From Albugo candida (taxonomy: Eukaryota > Oomycota > Peronosporomycetes > Albuginales), in contig JBDOQK010000015.1 of NCBI GenBank assembly GCA_040437565.1, forward strand, positions 372,001 to 436,000: a stretch of 64,000 nucleotides of DNA. Direction: 5' to 3'. Positions 54,656 through 64,000 of this stretch are shown here, piece after piece. Made by a program: the position numbers and the translations under genes. Positions within the stretch are counted from its first letter, which is position 1; each line of letters begins with the position of its first letter. The notes beneath the pieces were generated by a model. The model saw only the letters and a program-made list of their open reading frames with translations, was not told where the DNA came from and did no database searches.

Positions 54656-56317
54656 TTATTGGCTACTAAGCTGAACGCATCGCTGAGATCGGATGCATTC
54701 GAGCTCTACAACTCGCTCCCAACAAGCATTGGAGACGTGATCTGCACCTTGACTGATAGCTTGTAAACGTGCTAAACGTAACCATCGATCCAAATCATCC
54801 GACTATGCTCACAGCCAGAAAGTTAACACCTTTTATACAATCGACCTGCAAACACTTACAGTGACGCTTTTATCCTCTTTTCTTCGATTCACATAATACT
54901 TTTCAGCCATATCGGCTTGCTCGTTTCCAATCGTCACCTCTAATTCCCTCATCGACACCAAATACATCCGAAAACACTCTAACATCGATCGTAATGCTGC
55001 TGGTTCATGGAGGACTCTACTCGAAAGTTGGCCAGGCTGCACCGGAATGTGCAAAAGCGACGAAAAAATAGATTTACTCGCTGAGACTGATATGATACTG
55101 ATATCTTGAGGAAAATCGAGACTGAAATACTGAAAGTCGTACGGAAGCTGCATTTTTGAAATCAACGACTGCACCGCGTTGACGTTTTTGTATCCTTTTT
55201 CATCCAATTTTCCAGTCGAGAGAAGTGTCTCATTGAGAGTCAATGTGGTACCATTGGGAAGTTGTAATGCTCCAGTAAGCAGAGAATCTGTGGTGTAGTC
55301 TTTGTGCGGGATAAGATCCCTGCAATTCAAGTCCTGAACTGCCACTTGAAGCTCTGAAAATAACGGAACAACCTCCTTGATCCTGTCGTTCATACTGAGA
55401 ATGAATGCATCGCTATCGGCCTTTGATACGTTCCACCCTAACTGAAGGTTGATAGAGATGTTCCCCAGCGGTGAGGAATCATTCACTCGAGTATACACTC
55501 GCGATAGAAGGCATAAGACAAGATACTCTGCCCCAACAGTATCGCCCAGTAAAGATTCAGCAAGGTAATGTATCAGCATTTCTCGAACTTTTGAAATCTC
55601 CAATTTCTGATCCGTTTGTTCGCTCCAATACTTTAGGCAGTGGTCTCGTATCGACTGATTGTTGTGATTGATTTCTTGATAGAATGAGAATCTCTGATGT
55701 GGTTGTATCATCGCCAACGGTGTCATCTTGACGGCGTCACAGCAATGCAAAAGAGCACTCTCCTCACGCTCGAACTCATCCACTTTTCTCTCTGTTGTCG
55801 ATACGTCAAAAACTCCAACAAAATCAAAGGCTGTGTTCACTTTAAATGCGTCGTTCTTTACGGACTTGGACTGGTCTTCATAGACGTATACATTGATCAA
55901 AGACGAATTGAGATTTTTCGACATGCGGACTGGTGATACGTCTGGATTATCGTCTTCCAGACTCATTTTCACTCTTTTTTCGACTTTTCCAGTTGCGTGA
56001 CTTTGGCTTCTTTTTCTATTGTTATCAAATAGTTCGATGGCACCACAATTGGCGTAGTATCGGTCTTTTGCCCATTCTGTCGCGAATGGGAATAATTCCA
56101 CTTGTAAGAGCACACGTTCTTTCATCGCATTGAGTTGTGTCAATTCGTTTGGCTGTATCGGTCCAATTAGCTCGGGATCTCTTACTTGGCGTATAACACC
56201 ACGAAAGCGGACATACGAATTATTGGGATACGTTCCTTGAAACAGTTCTTCAGGCTTAATAATTGGCAATGAGTCCGTTTTGATGTCAATTGTGTGATAC
56301 AAATGAAGCGATTCCAT
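54656..56317 (-). CDS. MCMBP: MCM-binding protein
   Basis: MCMBP (ETG1 in plants) binds MCM3-7 and unloads or stores MCM complexes. One intron (54803-54859) gives 534 residues. The start has YPNNSYVRFRGVIRQVRDPE, a typical N-terminal block. Later come FVGVFDVS, ESLLGDTVGAEYLVLCLLSR, SPLGNISINLQL and LLTGALQLPNGTTLTLNETL, all in family order. The last exon supplies SDDLDRWLRLARLQAISQGA, which restores the family C-terminus; without splicing the frame would end early after SVTVSVCRSIV. It is followed on the same strand, 24 bp later, by the OMS1-like gene. Confidence 0.92.
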
Positions 56318-56407
56318 TGAGAAATATTATCAATAAACCAATCAATTGGTCACAATTTGATTAGCTTAAAGTATGAAATGAACTATGGTTTAAGTCAACT
56401 TATTGTG

Positions 56408-57427
56408 TCAGAATCGAAGCTCTTCGTCTCGATGAGTGACGATTTCAGTGTACATCGCTGCAGGTGACCCGATTGTATAATTATCAGAATAGGTAGGCGG
56501 TCGAGTGAGATCCCGAGAGGATGATTGACTGGATAGAGACAACTGTTCGTCGCAAAGAGGTGTGCCTTTAATTCCGAGGCCCCGTGTTGTCAGTTGTTGA
56601 CGCAATTTCTCCGCTTCCATACGCTTTTTCATCAATAGATCATGGTTGAGAAGTAAATGGGAGGTGTCACCTGCCCACTCTCGCACTTTGGCACCACAAT
56701 CCAAATGTTTTCCAAATTTGTATTGTTCCATTTCCTCTCGATTGTACTCTTTCGCCAAATTCTGTAGAAAACGAACGCGCTTGAATTCTTGGCAATCAAC
56801 GATACATTGACTGGATCCATGTACCAAAAGTTGATGAAGGACGCCAAGTGTCTAAAAAAACATTTAGAGCTATAAAATAATGGACGCTCGTGCCAAACCT
56901 TTTGCATAATTTGCACGTCAGACTTTTCGTGAAGTAAGACAGCCCACACACGCTGCATTATGAAGTGATAGTCGACGACGTTACTTGTTCGTGATGCAAG
57001 ATCGAGCATTATAATTGTCGGCATGGAGACCACATAATCTCTTGTTAGAACCGACTGTGGTAGAGGCNNNNNNNNNNNNNNNNNNNNNNNNNNNNNNNNN
57101 NNNNNNNNNNNNNNNNNNNNNNNNNNNNNNNNNNNNNNNNNNNNNNNNNNNNNNNNNNNNNNNNNNNTGCACGTCAGACTTTTCGTGAAGTAAGACAGCC
57201 CACACACGCTGCATTATGAAATGATAGTCGACGACGTTACTTGTTCGCGATGCAAGGTCGAGCATTATAATTGTCGGCATGGAGACCACATAATCTCTTG
57301 TTAGAACCGACTGTGGTAGAGGCAGATGTTCGTCCAAGATAATTTGCACAGGAATGCGATTTGAATCGCCAGCGAGGTCCTTTACGAATACAATCAGCTG
57401 ATCCATCACGTTCTGGATGTACTCCAT
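56408..57427 (-). CDS. ENTH-domain protein (epsin-like, short)
   Basis: ENTH domains bind phosphoinositides and clathrin adaptors in vesicle budding. After collapsing the gap overlap (56912-57067 versus 57168-57323, three differences), exons joined by intron 56852-56898 give 238 residues. The ENTH-like part is MLDLASRTSNVVDYHFIMQR followed by VWAVLLHEK, then TLGVLHQLLVHGSSQCIVDC and RVRFLQNLAKEYNRE with GAKVREWA. The C-terminal ~80 residues are Arg/Ser rich and lack obvious clathrin boxes or NPF motifs. The start MEYIQNVMDQ is the first Met in this exon; an upstream exon is possible. Similarity to epsin is moderate. Confidence 0.65.
57068..57167. other. Assembly gap with 156 bp near-identical overlap
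   Basis: Exactly 100 N; 56912-57067 and 57168-57323 differ at three positions, which fits two alleles of one locus. Confidence 0.9.
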
Positions 57428-57607
57428 ACCAACAATGCTTCTGGAAAGATAATTATGAGGCTGCAAAGTATCGGAACCATGATCTGAATGGCATTCTCCA
57501 AGAATAGCGCAAAAAGTATTCTTGAATCCGCAAGCGGATTGGTTTATATTCACGCGAAAGTGCATTTCAGCACTTTCGATTGGTCATTACTGATTGGTGT
57601 TGGCAAA

Positions 57608-60600
57608 ATGACGCCATCAGCGACCAAAGTTATCTCTGCATCCGATGCACATGACAAATCCAGCAGATTACGTCACGTCGTTGATAAATATGCACTCCCA
57701 AATGATGCTGAATTGCATCATCTACATGCAGCTGATCCAAACGTATCGTATCGTTCGTCTTTTTTCCGACTCCAAATTGATACATTATTGCAATCGGTAT
57801 GTGAAGACCAAAAGGGGCTCGATGGCCTTCAAAAGCTGTTATTCGATATTAAAACACACATTGAATCAACCGGAAATCAACAAGTCACCGAACAACTGCT
57901 CCAAATTCAAGGTCTTCCAATTCACAATCACATCAAACGCAAAGAAATTGTGCTCGCATTCCAAAAACCTTCCAGGATCGACATAATAGGAAACTTCATC
58001 CTACAGAATTCTATCAAAACGCTTAGCAATGCGCTTGTAATTGATATTACAGTGGAAATTCCTTCGAGCTGTTTTGTTCCAAAAGACTTTAAAGATTTTC
58101 GATATGCGGATAAAAGAAACTTGTATCTTGGCGTTCTTGTTTCAAAGTTGGAAGAAATGGACAAACTTGTAAAATCAATTCATTTAGCTCCATTTCGTTG
58201 CGAGTATGAGAAACCGATTGCTATCATCCGCATGAAAAAAGAAGCTCTTCTGCATCATAAGATCACTAATCATGATATACAACTTCGACTAATCCCAAGC
58301 ATTTCTATTGACACCTTCAAACTTGGCAAATTGGCACCATCTCGAAACAACATCCGATATGACGCAGCAGCTGAGTCTGAACATCAACGTCAAACACCTC
58401 TCTACAACAACGCGATACTGGAAGATATGATGTTTCGACGTCACACTCGTGAGCTTCATATGGCAATGAAGAGCCCATCCTTTGCCGAAGCTTGTCGTCT
58501 GGTCAAAGTGTGGGTACGACAACGCGAATTTGACAAGGAAATTGACTCAGTCAATGGATTTCTACTCTGTATGCTGCTCCTTTATCTTCACACAAAAAAA
58601 CAATTCAGTGCCGAAGTTTCTTCGGAGCAGATGGTGAAGGTACTTTTGCATTTTATCGCCACTATGGATCTCAAGAAACAGCCGATTGCATTCACTCCTG
58701 CAGAGGATGGTGTCGAAGTAACTGGGGAAGGCATGCGCGTATTTCAAACAGCGTTTCCGCTTGTATTTCTCGATTCTTCGGGAAGGTGTAATTTATTTGG
58801 TCGTATTTCACATGCTGCCTGGATTGAAATTCAAATGGAGGCCCAAAACTCAGTCCACCTGATGCAAAGTGAGGAGATCAATGATTTCCGACAAGTGTTT
58901 ATCCATCGGAGCAAGATCTGGACGCGTTATGACCAGTTCTATTGGATCCCTGCACCTATTGCTGTGGAAAAAGCCAATGACAATGTTTATTCTGCAGAAG
59001 AGAGACATGATATTTTAGATAAAGGACTGGAAACAGCTTGGAAAGATAAAGTCCAGAATTTGCTTTGTGAGGCTCTAAGCAACCGTGTGACAAGTGTGCG
59101 CGCTGTTCTAGATGAATGTGTCGAATGGAAGGCGTCGGATGTTGTCCCTTCAAGTCGTAAACTGGTTGTTGGACTTCGTATCGATCCAGCAAATGCTTGG
59201 CGTCTTGTTGATCGAGGTCCACGAAATGATAACAAAGTCGAATGTGCAAAGTATCGACAATTGTGGAAAGGTCTATCGGATGTTCGGCGTTTTAAAGACG
59301 GATCCATCGTTGAAAGTGTGGTCTGGGATGGTCTCGATGAGAAGAAGCACATGGTGATCGACTCGATTGTGCGATATATCGTCCACGCACATTATCCACA
59401 TGTCAATGCGCAATCTATCACGTCGTCCAATCATCCCATCCAGTCTGCCCTCAACATGAATGGTTCTAGCTCAGTGCTAGCTGCTCCATCAAATCTTCAT
59501 GCTGTATTCGGTAATCTCTGTAAAACATTGCGGAACCTGGATACTCTACCGCTTCGGATATCTGACATCATTCCCATTCACCCGAGCTTTCGGCACACGA
59601 ACTTATATCCGCTACAGCAGCATCCTCTCGCATACGCCAAATCGGAAACGATCGGTTCTATCCCGTTCACTCAAGCAAGCACCGTCCTCGAGCCTCTGAC
59701 CATCCATCTTCATTTCGAGAAATCCTCATCGTGGCCAACCGAGATAGCAGCATTTCAACACGCCAAAACAGGCTTTTACGTGCATATAGCACAGGAGCTC
59801 TACGCGCAGTATCAGATGCGTTGTGAGGTGGCTATCGATTGCGTCGATGTGATAACGACCGGATACGCCTTCCGGCTTGTTGTACACAGCGAGAAAGAGC
59901 TTGCAGTAATCGCTGGAGCACAAGGGTCACGCAAACTTGCAGTACTCAACTCACCCAAGTACATTGAGATAAAGCGTGAATCAGATTATCTGCCAAAGCA
60001 CGCCAATAAAATACACGCTCTTAGTACAAAGTTCACAGCTTTCGGACCAACAGTTCGCATTTTACAGCGCTGGTTGTGCGAGAAGTGCTTGTCCAACAAC
60101 TTAAGCATCGAGGTAGTGGAGTTATTGGTCGCTTACGTGTTCATCAATTCGAGCCCCGCGACTTTACCACAGTCTGTCGTATCAGGCTTGCTGAAGTCAT
60201 TACGGCTAATTTCGGATCACAACTGGAAGCAATTCCCTTTACTGGTGGATTTTGACACCACATTTGGTAAAGAGCATCGTCGAGAGATTCTGAAGCGCTT
60301 TGATGCGTCCCGTAGCAGTCCATCAACCCATCCGGCGCTATATATTGCTTCTGATTACGAAGATATGGACTGCTTATCGAGCTGGACTCGGATTCGACCC
60401 GAACGGGTTGTTTTACAAAGACTTGTAAGTATGGCGGCTCAATCGTATGAGATCATGTTGAGGTGGTTTTCACGTGGATGTAGCCTCACTGGGTGGAAAC
60501 AGGCTTTCCGACTACTCGAACACGACTTTGATGCTGTCATTCAGCTGCAGCCGCGAAAGTTACCATCACGACGCGTTCAGGTCGAAGAAGGTTCCACTTG

Positions 60601-60958
60601 TTTTTCAGCTCCAATCTACAAGAATCTAGATCTCTCCTCGGTGCCTATCATGATAGGCTTTGATCCATTCCGATCGCTCCTTTCCGACTTGCAATCACAA
60701 TACCACTCGATCGCGTTGTTTTTCGTAAATGACATGAAACAGGACGTCATACATATTACGTGGAGGCCCACAACATTTTTGCCAGCGAAATTTCGAGCCA
60801 TTGCCTCCAATGAGCTGATACCGTTACCGCAAGTCGATGCGACCGAAGAATGTGTGAGGACTTTTGCAGTCCCAAATATGTTTCAGCTTTTGTCCGAAAT
60901 TCAGACTGCTGGTGGCGATATGATTCAGTCCATTGAGCTGAAGCTATCTCAATGCTAA
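57608..60958 (+). CDS. NOL6: NOL6 / Utp22-type ribosome biogenesis factor (Nrap)
   Basis: A large intronless frame of 1116 residues from the Met at 57608; the frame is open from 57488 but the extra 40 residues are untypical. Nrap proteins are part of the small-subunit processome, acting in 18S rRNA maturation, with tandem inactive nucleotidyltransferase-like domains. Recognisable parts are PSRIDIIGNFILQNSIKT, SFAEACRLVKVWVRQREFDK, VGLRIDPANAWRLVDRGP, SIVESVVWDGLDEKKHMVID, FGPTVRILQRWLCEKCLSNN and GSTCFSAPIYKNLDLSSVPI. Length and order match other Nrap proteins. It is divergent from the ENTH gene with 180 bp between starts. Confidence 0.93.
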   Translation: MTPSATKVISASDAHDKSSRLRHVVDKYALPNDAELHHLHAADPNVSYRSSFFRLQIDTLLQSVCEDQKGLDGLQKLLFDIKTHIESTGNQQVTEQLLQIQGLPIHNHIKRKEIVLAFQKPSRIDIIGNFILQNSIKTLSNALVIDITVEIPSSCFVPKDFKDFRYADKRNLYLGVLVSKLEEMDKLVKSIHLAPFRCEYEKPIAIIRMKKEALLHHKITNHDIQLRLIPSISIDTFKLGKLAPSRNNIRYDAAAESEHQRQTPLYNNAILEDMMFRRHTRELHMAMKSPSFAEACRLVKVWVRQREFDKEIDSVNGFLLCMLLLYLHTKKQFSAEVSSEQMVKVLLHFIATMDLKKQPIAFTPAEDGVEVTGEGMRVFQTAFPLVFLDSSGRCNLFGRISHAAWIEIQMEAQNSVHLMQSEEINDFRQVFIHRSKIWTRYDQFYWIPAPIAVEKANDNVYSAEERHDILDKGLETAWKDKVQNLLCEALSNRVTSVRAVLDECVEWKASDVVPSSRKLVVGLRIDPANAWRLVDRGPRNDNKVECAKYRQLWKGLSDVRRFKDGSIVESVVWDGLDEKKHMVIDSIVRYIVHAHYPHVNAQSITSSNHPIQSALNMNGSSSVLAAPSNLHAVFGNLCKTLRNLDTLPLRISDIIPIHPSFRHTNLYPLQQHPLAYAKSETIGSIPFTQASTVLEPLTIHLHFEKSSSWPTEIAAFQHAKTGFYVHIAQELYAQYQMRCEVAIDCVDVITTGYAFRLVVHSEKELAVIAGAQGSRKLAVLNSPKYIEIKRESDYLPKHANKIHALSTKFTAFGPTVRILQRWLCEKCLSNNLSIEVVELLVAYVFINSSPATLPQSVVSGLLKSLRLISDHNWKQFPLLVDFDTTFGKEHRREILKRFDASRSSPSTHPALYIASDYEDMDCLSSWTRIRPERVVLQRLVSMAAQSYEIMLRWFSRGCSLTGWKQAFRLLEHDFDAVIQLQPRKLPSRRVQVEEGSTCFSAPIYKNLDLSSVPIMIGFDPFRSLLSDLQSQYHSIALFFVNDMKQDVIHITWRPTTFLPAKFRAIASNELIPLPQVDATEECVRTFAVPNMFQLLSEIQTAGGDMIQSIELKLSQC

Positions 60959-61011
60959 AGGATTCAAAAACAGCAGTATCGCAATGTGTGACTTTATTGC
61001 AATATAATATG

Positions 61012-61629
61012 TCAAATAGAAGTAATGGGATCAGCGGCTTTGGGTGAGCGCACTTCGATGGAATTCTCGACAATTTTCATCGCTACTGTTTTGGTGACAT
61101 CTCTTCCGACATCCCGTACCATTCCACTGATATCTAAAAAGACTTTACCACTACAGCTCATTGCCTGCTTCAACGCCTCATCGATGCAAGCCTCATTGGT
61201 CTTGAGAAATGGAGCCACCAAGTTGATATATAGAAAAATGGCGCCCTTCGTTGATGGCATGAAAAGCCAGAACAGAAAGCTCAGCTTGAGAGGATAATAA
61301 AGCGGGATCCAAGCCAGTAAGATGTCGCTGAATACTTCGATGACGTTGAAGCACGCGTAGACGACCCAATATGTTAGCCACTGTACGTGATCTGCTTTTG
61401 TATCGCTTTCGATTGCTTTGAAGGAAGTGTACGCGGGATAAATAAAGCCAACAATGTTGCATATTAATTTCGCTCCAAAGCCGAAAAATACAAACAGCAG
61501 TAGTGTTGTCGCTGCTGCAAATACGAAATACACTTTATCGATTCCTGTACTGGCTTGGAATGCGCGTAGTGCTGGTATCCTATCAAGTTCGTTTGATAAT
61601 TTGGTCGTGAATTGGCGGACAAGATCCAT
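61012..61629 (-). CDS. REEP/DP1/HVA22 family ER-shaping protein
   Basis: Intronless, 205 residues. Proteins of this family bend ER tubules. After an amphipathic N-terminus, hydrophobic hairpins are visible: YFVFAAATTLLLFVFFGFG, ICNIVGFIYPAYTSFKAIES (the conserved YPAY-SxKAIES element), TYWVVYACFNVIEVFSDIL, IPLYYPLKLSFLFWLFMPST and GAIFLYINLVAPFL. The TB2/DP1/HVA22 signature is complete. The C-terminus is helical and soluble. Its stop is 53 bp from the convergent NOL6 stop. Confidence 0.92.
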   Translation of the reverse strand: MDLVRQFTTKLSNELDRIPALRAFQASTGIDKVYFVFAAATTLLLFVFFGFGAKLICNIVGFIYPAYTSFKAIESDTKADHVQWLTYWVVYACFNVIEVFSDILLAWIPLYYPLKLSFLFWLFMPSTKGAIFLYINLVAPFLKTNEACIDEALKQAMSCSGKVFLDISGMVRDVGRDVTKTVAMKIVENSIEVRSPKAADPITSI

Positions 61630-62301
61630 GTCGACTCGATGAGAAGATTTTGTGAGTGTGATGAAGGGAAGATGGACGAAGACAAGCTTCTTATCGTGTG
61701 AGTATTCTTTCGGTAAACCATTTTTAGCTTTGGAATTTTTGATCCTAATTTTAGCTGATTCTGACGTCTAAGATCTATAGACAGGAGGACAAGAGGACAA
61801 GATAAGTTGTAGAGAGAATTCGGAGGCTTCAAGGCTGAGCAGTTAGCGCACGAACGAGCTTGAAGCGCGCAGATTAAGGGCTTTTGGGTACCAGCAGCAT
61901 CAATATACTCTCATTGAAATGCATAGAGTGAGATTAAGAAAGGTCATAGCAAGTGAGAAGATTGATGAATAGCTTTGTTCAGCATTACTTCGATAGGTGT
62001 AGTTTGCTAAACACGTTGATTCACTCGGACGGATGCGAATAGCTCAACCACATGCGTTACAAGATGTGGTATGTGCACGCATTCTGTCTACTTTAGGCCG
62101 CCATGATGCAAACACTAAGCCATTCCTATCCACGCCCACGTTTTCCGTATCAATACGTGTATCAGTGTAGTATTTCCGTCGTGTTAGATGTTTTAGAAGC
62201 TTTCTCCTCGTGTTAGAAGCCCCGGAAACCCTGGTTAGGAGCCGTAAGCAGCTGGAAGCTACGATGTCGGATGGAAAAAGACCGTCACGATCTCGATCGT
62301 A
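61630..62301. other. Intergenic region between divergent genes
   Basis: No gene is seen. The stretch between the REEP-like start and the long open frame at 62302 is the largest divergent spacer in the dense part of the window. A short local repeat of TGTTAGA-AGC type occurs near 62185-62225. Confidence 0.5.
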
Positions 62302-64000
62302 ATGCTATTGGCTGAAAATAGCTGGTTTTGTTTCATGCGCGCGACGACGACATTTCTTTTAAATGAATGCTTGGAAGCCTTGCAATGTTCTGAAAATGGT
62401 AGCAACAGGAGACTGATGGAGGAATTTGAAACTCAGGGAACAGAAGATAGTGCTTTTGACCTTTCTTCACAAAGTAGAATACTTGCAGAACGCGAGAAAG
62501 TCGTTGTCATTGAATCCGTGAATCAACAAAATGACTCGCTGAATATCATCGACGGTCAGTTTTCGATCCATGCAAGATTGGATTCTGAACTGAAAGGCTC
62601 TCTACTTGAAAAGGAAAAGTTTACATCATTGTCACGATTAAGAGGAAGCGTCGTGCGATTAGATCGTTACGTTTTTCTGACGACCTATCAGTGCAATAAA
62701 CTGCTCAATAATAGAAGCACCGGAAGTGGTAATTGTATATGCTTATGGATTGAGAAGATGACAGTTGTAGAGACTTCTGGACTGGTAGTCGATCCTTTGT
62801 CAAATGTAACACAGCATTCGGTCGTACAAAGCCGAATCAATGAGTTATTCGAAAGCGGTCAACTGATGCAAACACTTGTCAAATCGCAGATTCTGGATGA
62901 CAGGTATCTATTTCATGATCAAGATCATCAGCCTCAAGAAGCTGAGTGTATCATCCCTGAGGATCAAGAAGCCAAACTCCAAGGACAAGAAGGATGGGAC
63001 ACCCAGGCTCCAAAGATCACTGATTCGGAGCTAATTGCCGAAAATGAACCCATTGTATCTGGTGCAAGTGCTGTTGGAGCACTTACTAGTCAAGATTTCT
63101 ATTTTGAGCAAGAAGACATTAATTGTAACTTCATTCCATGCGGCGATGTTGATAGCGATGCCGCATTACAAGCACTATCAGATCAGACCGAAGAGAAGTT
63201 CGAGAAGATTGATGTTATTGAGATGTCAGAGGTGTCAATGGATCCGAGCATACCTGTAGCGACGTCTGGACTGTACAATGATTTTGTTGGAGAGAATGAT
63301 GGGCAATCAAAGAAGATGGAGTCGTCCTTGGAGGGAAGAATAGACGAAGCTACATTAAACAAGATCTCTTCGATTGACATAATGAGCGTAGAAGCCGTAC
63401 CTATTGACAGAGACGAATCTGACCAAGTGGTTGATGTCAGTAATGAAACTCTGCTGAACACGTCGGAAAGCAANNNNNNNNNNNNNNNNNNNNNNNNNNN
63501 NNNNNNNNNNNNNNNNNNNNNNNNNNNNNNNNNNNNNNNNNNNNNNNNNNNNNNNNNNNNNNNNNNNNNNNNNTCCTTGGAGGGAAGAATAGACGAAGGT
63601 ACATTAAACAAGATCTCTTCGATTGACATAATGAGCGTAGAAGCCGTACCTATTGACAGAGACGAATCTGACCAAGTGGTTGATGTCAGTAATGAAACTC
63701 TGCTGAACACGTCGGAAAGCAAAGAAAGATTGCAAACTTCTCACGAATGCGATGAAGGTCAGTGGTATCCGGATGACCAGATTCCGGACGATACAATTCT
63801 TAGTAGCAACGAAAAGATCCCTGTGAATCTCTCACCTGTGCGTGAAAAGTCAATTCACCATGAACTCAAACCGACAATTCGAGTGACGAACACCTCGCCG
63901 TTTGAGGAAACTCCAAAACGTTTATCTAAAAATTCGCGAAAAACTGGCATTCGGACAGAAGACACAAGCGCCATTAAAGCCATTCCAAGCCCACAGAGAA
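62302..64000 (+). CDS. Long acidic, largely disordered protein, 3' end outside the window
   Basis: The frame is open from the Met at 62302 to the window end; another Met is at 62335 (MRATTTFLLNECLEALQCSE). After collapsing the gap overlap (63325-63473 versus 63574-63722, one difference) about 483 residues are visible. Residues ~45-210 are of mixed composition and may be folded (SLSRLRGSVVRLDRYVFLTT, CICLWIEKMTVVETSG). Beyond that the protein is rich in Glu, Asp, Gln and Ser with no repeats, typical of disorder. No family is recognised. The last part (EETPKRLSKNSRKTGIRTED) is basic and Ser/Thr-Pro containing. Confidence 0.6.
   Translation, partial: MLLAENSWFCFMRATTTFLLNECLEALQCSENGSNRRLMEEFETQGTEDSAFDLSSQSRILAEREKVVVIESVNQQNDSLNIIDGQFSIHARLDSELKGSLLEKEKFTSLSRLRGSVVRLDRYVFLTTYQCNKLLNNRSTGSGNCICLWIEKMTVVETSGLVVDPLSNVTQHSVVQSRINELFESGQLMQTLVKSQILDDRYLFHDQDHQPQEAECIIPEDQEAKLQGQEGWDTQAPKITDSELIAENEPIVSGASAVGALTSQDFYFEQEDINCNFIPCGDVDSDAALQALSDQTEEKFEKIDVIEMSEVSMDPSIPVATSGLYNDFVGENDGQSKKMESSLEGRIDEATLNKISSIDIMSVEAVPIDRDESDQVVDVSNETLLNTSESXXXXXXXXXXXXXXXXXXXXXXXXXXXXXXXXXXSLEGRIDEGTLNKISSIDIMSVEAVPIDRDESDQVVDVSNETLLNTSESKERLQTSHECDEGQWYPDDQIPDDTILSSNEKIPVNLSPVREKSIHHELKPTIRVTNTSPFEETPKRLSKNSRKTGIRTEDTSAIKAIPSPQR
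63474..63573. other. Assembly gap with 149 bp near-identical overlap
   Basis: Exactly 100 N; 63325-63473 and 63574-63722 differ at one position. The offset is divisible by three, so translations on both strands appear to run through it. Confidence 0.9.

Noticed and set aside
63183-63722. Minus-strand frame of 179 codons at the window end
   Set aside because: It is antisense to the long acidic frame, is Ser/Thr rich as expected for the complement of Glu/Asp codons, and reads through the gap.
1-64000. tRNA, rRNA or CRISPR arrays
   Set aside because: No cloverleaf-like or conserved RNA sequence and no regularly spaced short repeats were seen; an exhaustive tRNA scan was not possible.

Overview
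The window looks like nuclear DNA of an oomycete, most likely a white-rust (Albugo-type) species. Evidence: many spliced genes with very short GT-AG introns (about 37-76 nt, mostly 45-60), an extremely compact layout with convergent genes a few bases apart or overlapping, a folate-biopterin (BT1) type transporter, a repeat protein of the oomycete WRKY19-like Cys/His type, two flagellar kinesins (zoospores), and two decayed Crinkler-type effector genes. Genus is inference; oomycete is well supported.

Nine runs of exactly 100 N interrupt the window (10011, 21365, 23304, 29862, 33345, 45671, 53598, 57068, 63474). Each is flanked by a direct repeat of about 150-900 bp. Most pairs are identical, which is what unjoined overlapping contig ends look like, so the repeated gene pieces beside them should be counted once. 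Three pairs (45.4-46.0, 56.9-57.3 and 63.3-63.7 kb) carry substitutions and may be alleles or true repeats.

Layout. 0-2.6 kb: sparse, with one small conserved protein gene on the minus strand. 2.6-24 kb: dense housekeeping genes: an ABC-class ATPase with a one-base frame break, a long coiled-coil protein, a DYW-like deaminase, TFIIH p62, an IQ-ankyrin protein, syntaxin-18, Cdc73, a voltage-sensor-like/cyclase fusion lacking its metal-binding aspartates, an ICE2-like protein and the cyclophilin-RRM protein PPIL4. 23.75-28.2 kb: gene-poor, decayed. 28.2-39.9 kb: BT1 transporter, SNAPC4-like Myb protein, a small unknown gene, a TPR protein, SERRATE/ARS2, a SAC3-family protein and the Cys/His repeat protein. 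39.9-46.4 kb: gene-poor, with one intact gene, ATP23. 46.4-64 kb: kinesin-2, kinesin-9, eIF3m, an OMS1-like methyltransferase, MCM-binding protein, an ENTH protein, NOL6/Utp22, a REEP/HVA22 protein and the start of a long acidic protein running off the end.

The main large-scale structure is an inverted segmental duplication. The block 23.75-26.0 kb (ATP23 fragment, unknown gene, Crinkler relic) matches 44.6-41.4 kb in reverse, in the same order. ATP23 is intact only in the right arm. The BT1 transporter is intact only next to the left arm and is a remnant inside the right arm. This is a reciprocal loss between two copies, with the effector genes dead in both.

Much of the gene set is mRNA and transcription machinery (p62, Cdc73, SNAPC4-like, SERRATE, SAC3, ICE2-like, PPIL4). 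I see no operon logic beyond shared short promoters between divergent pairs and tight convergent ends.
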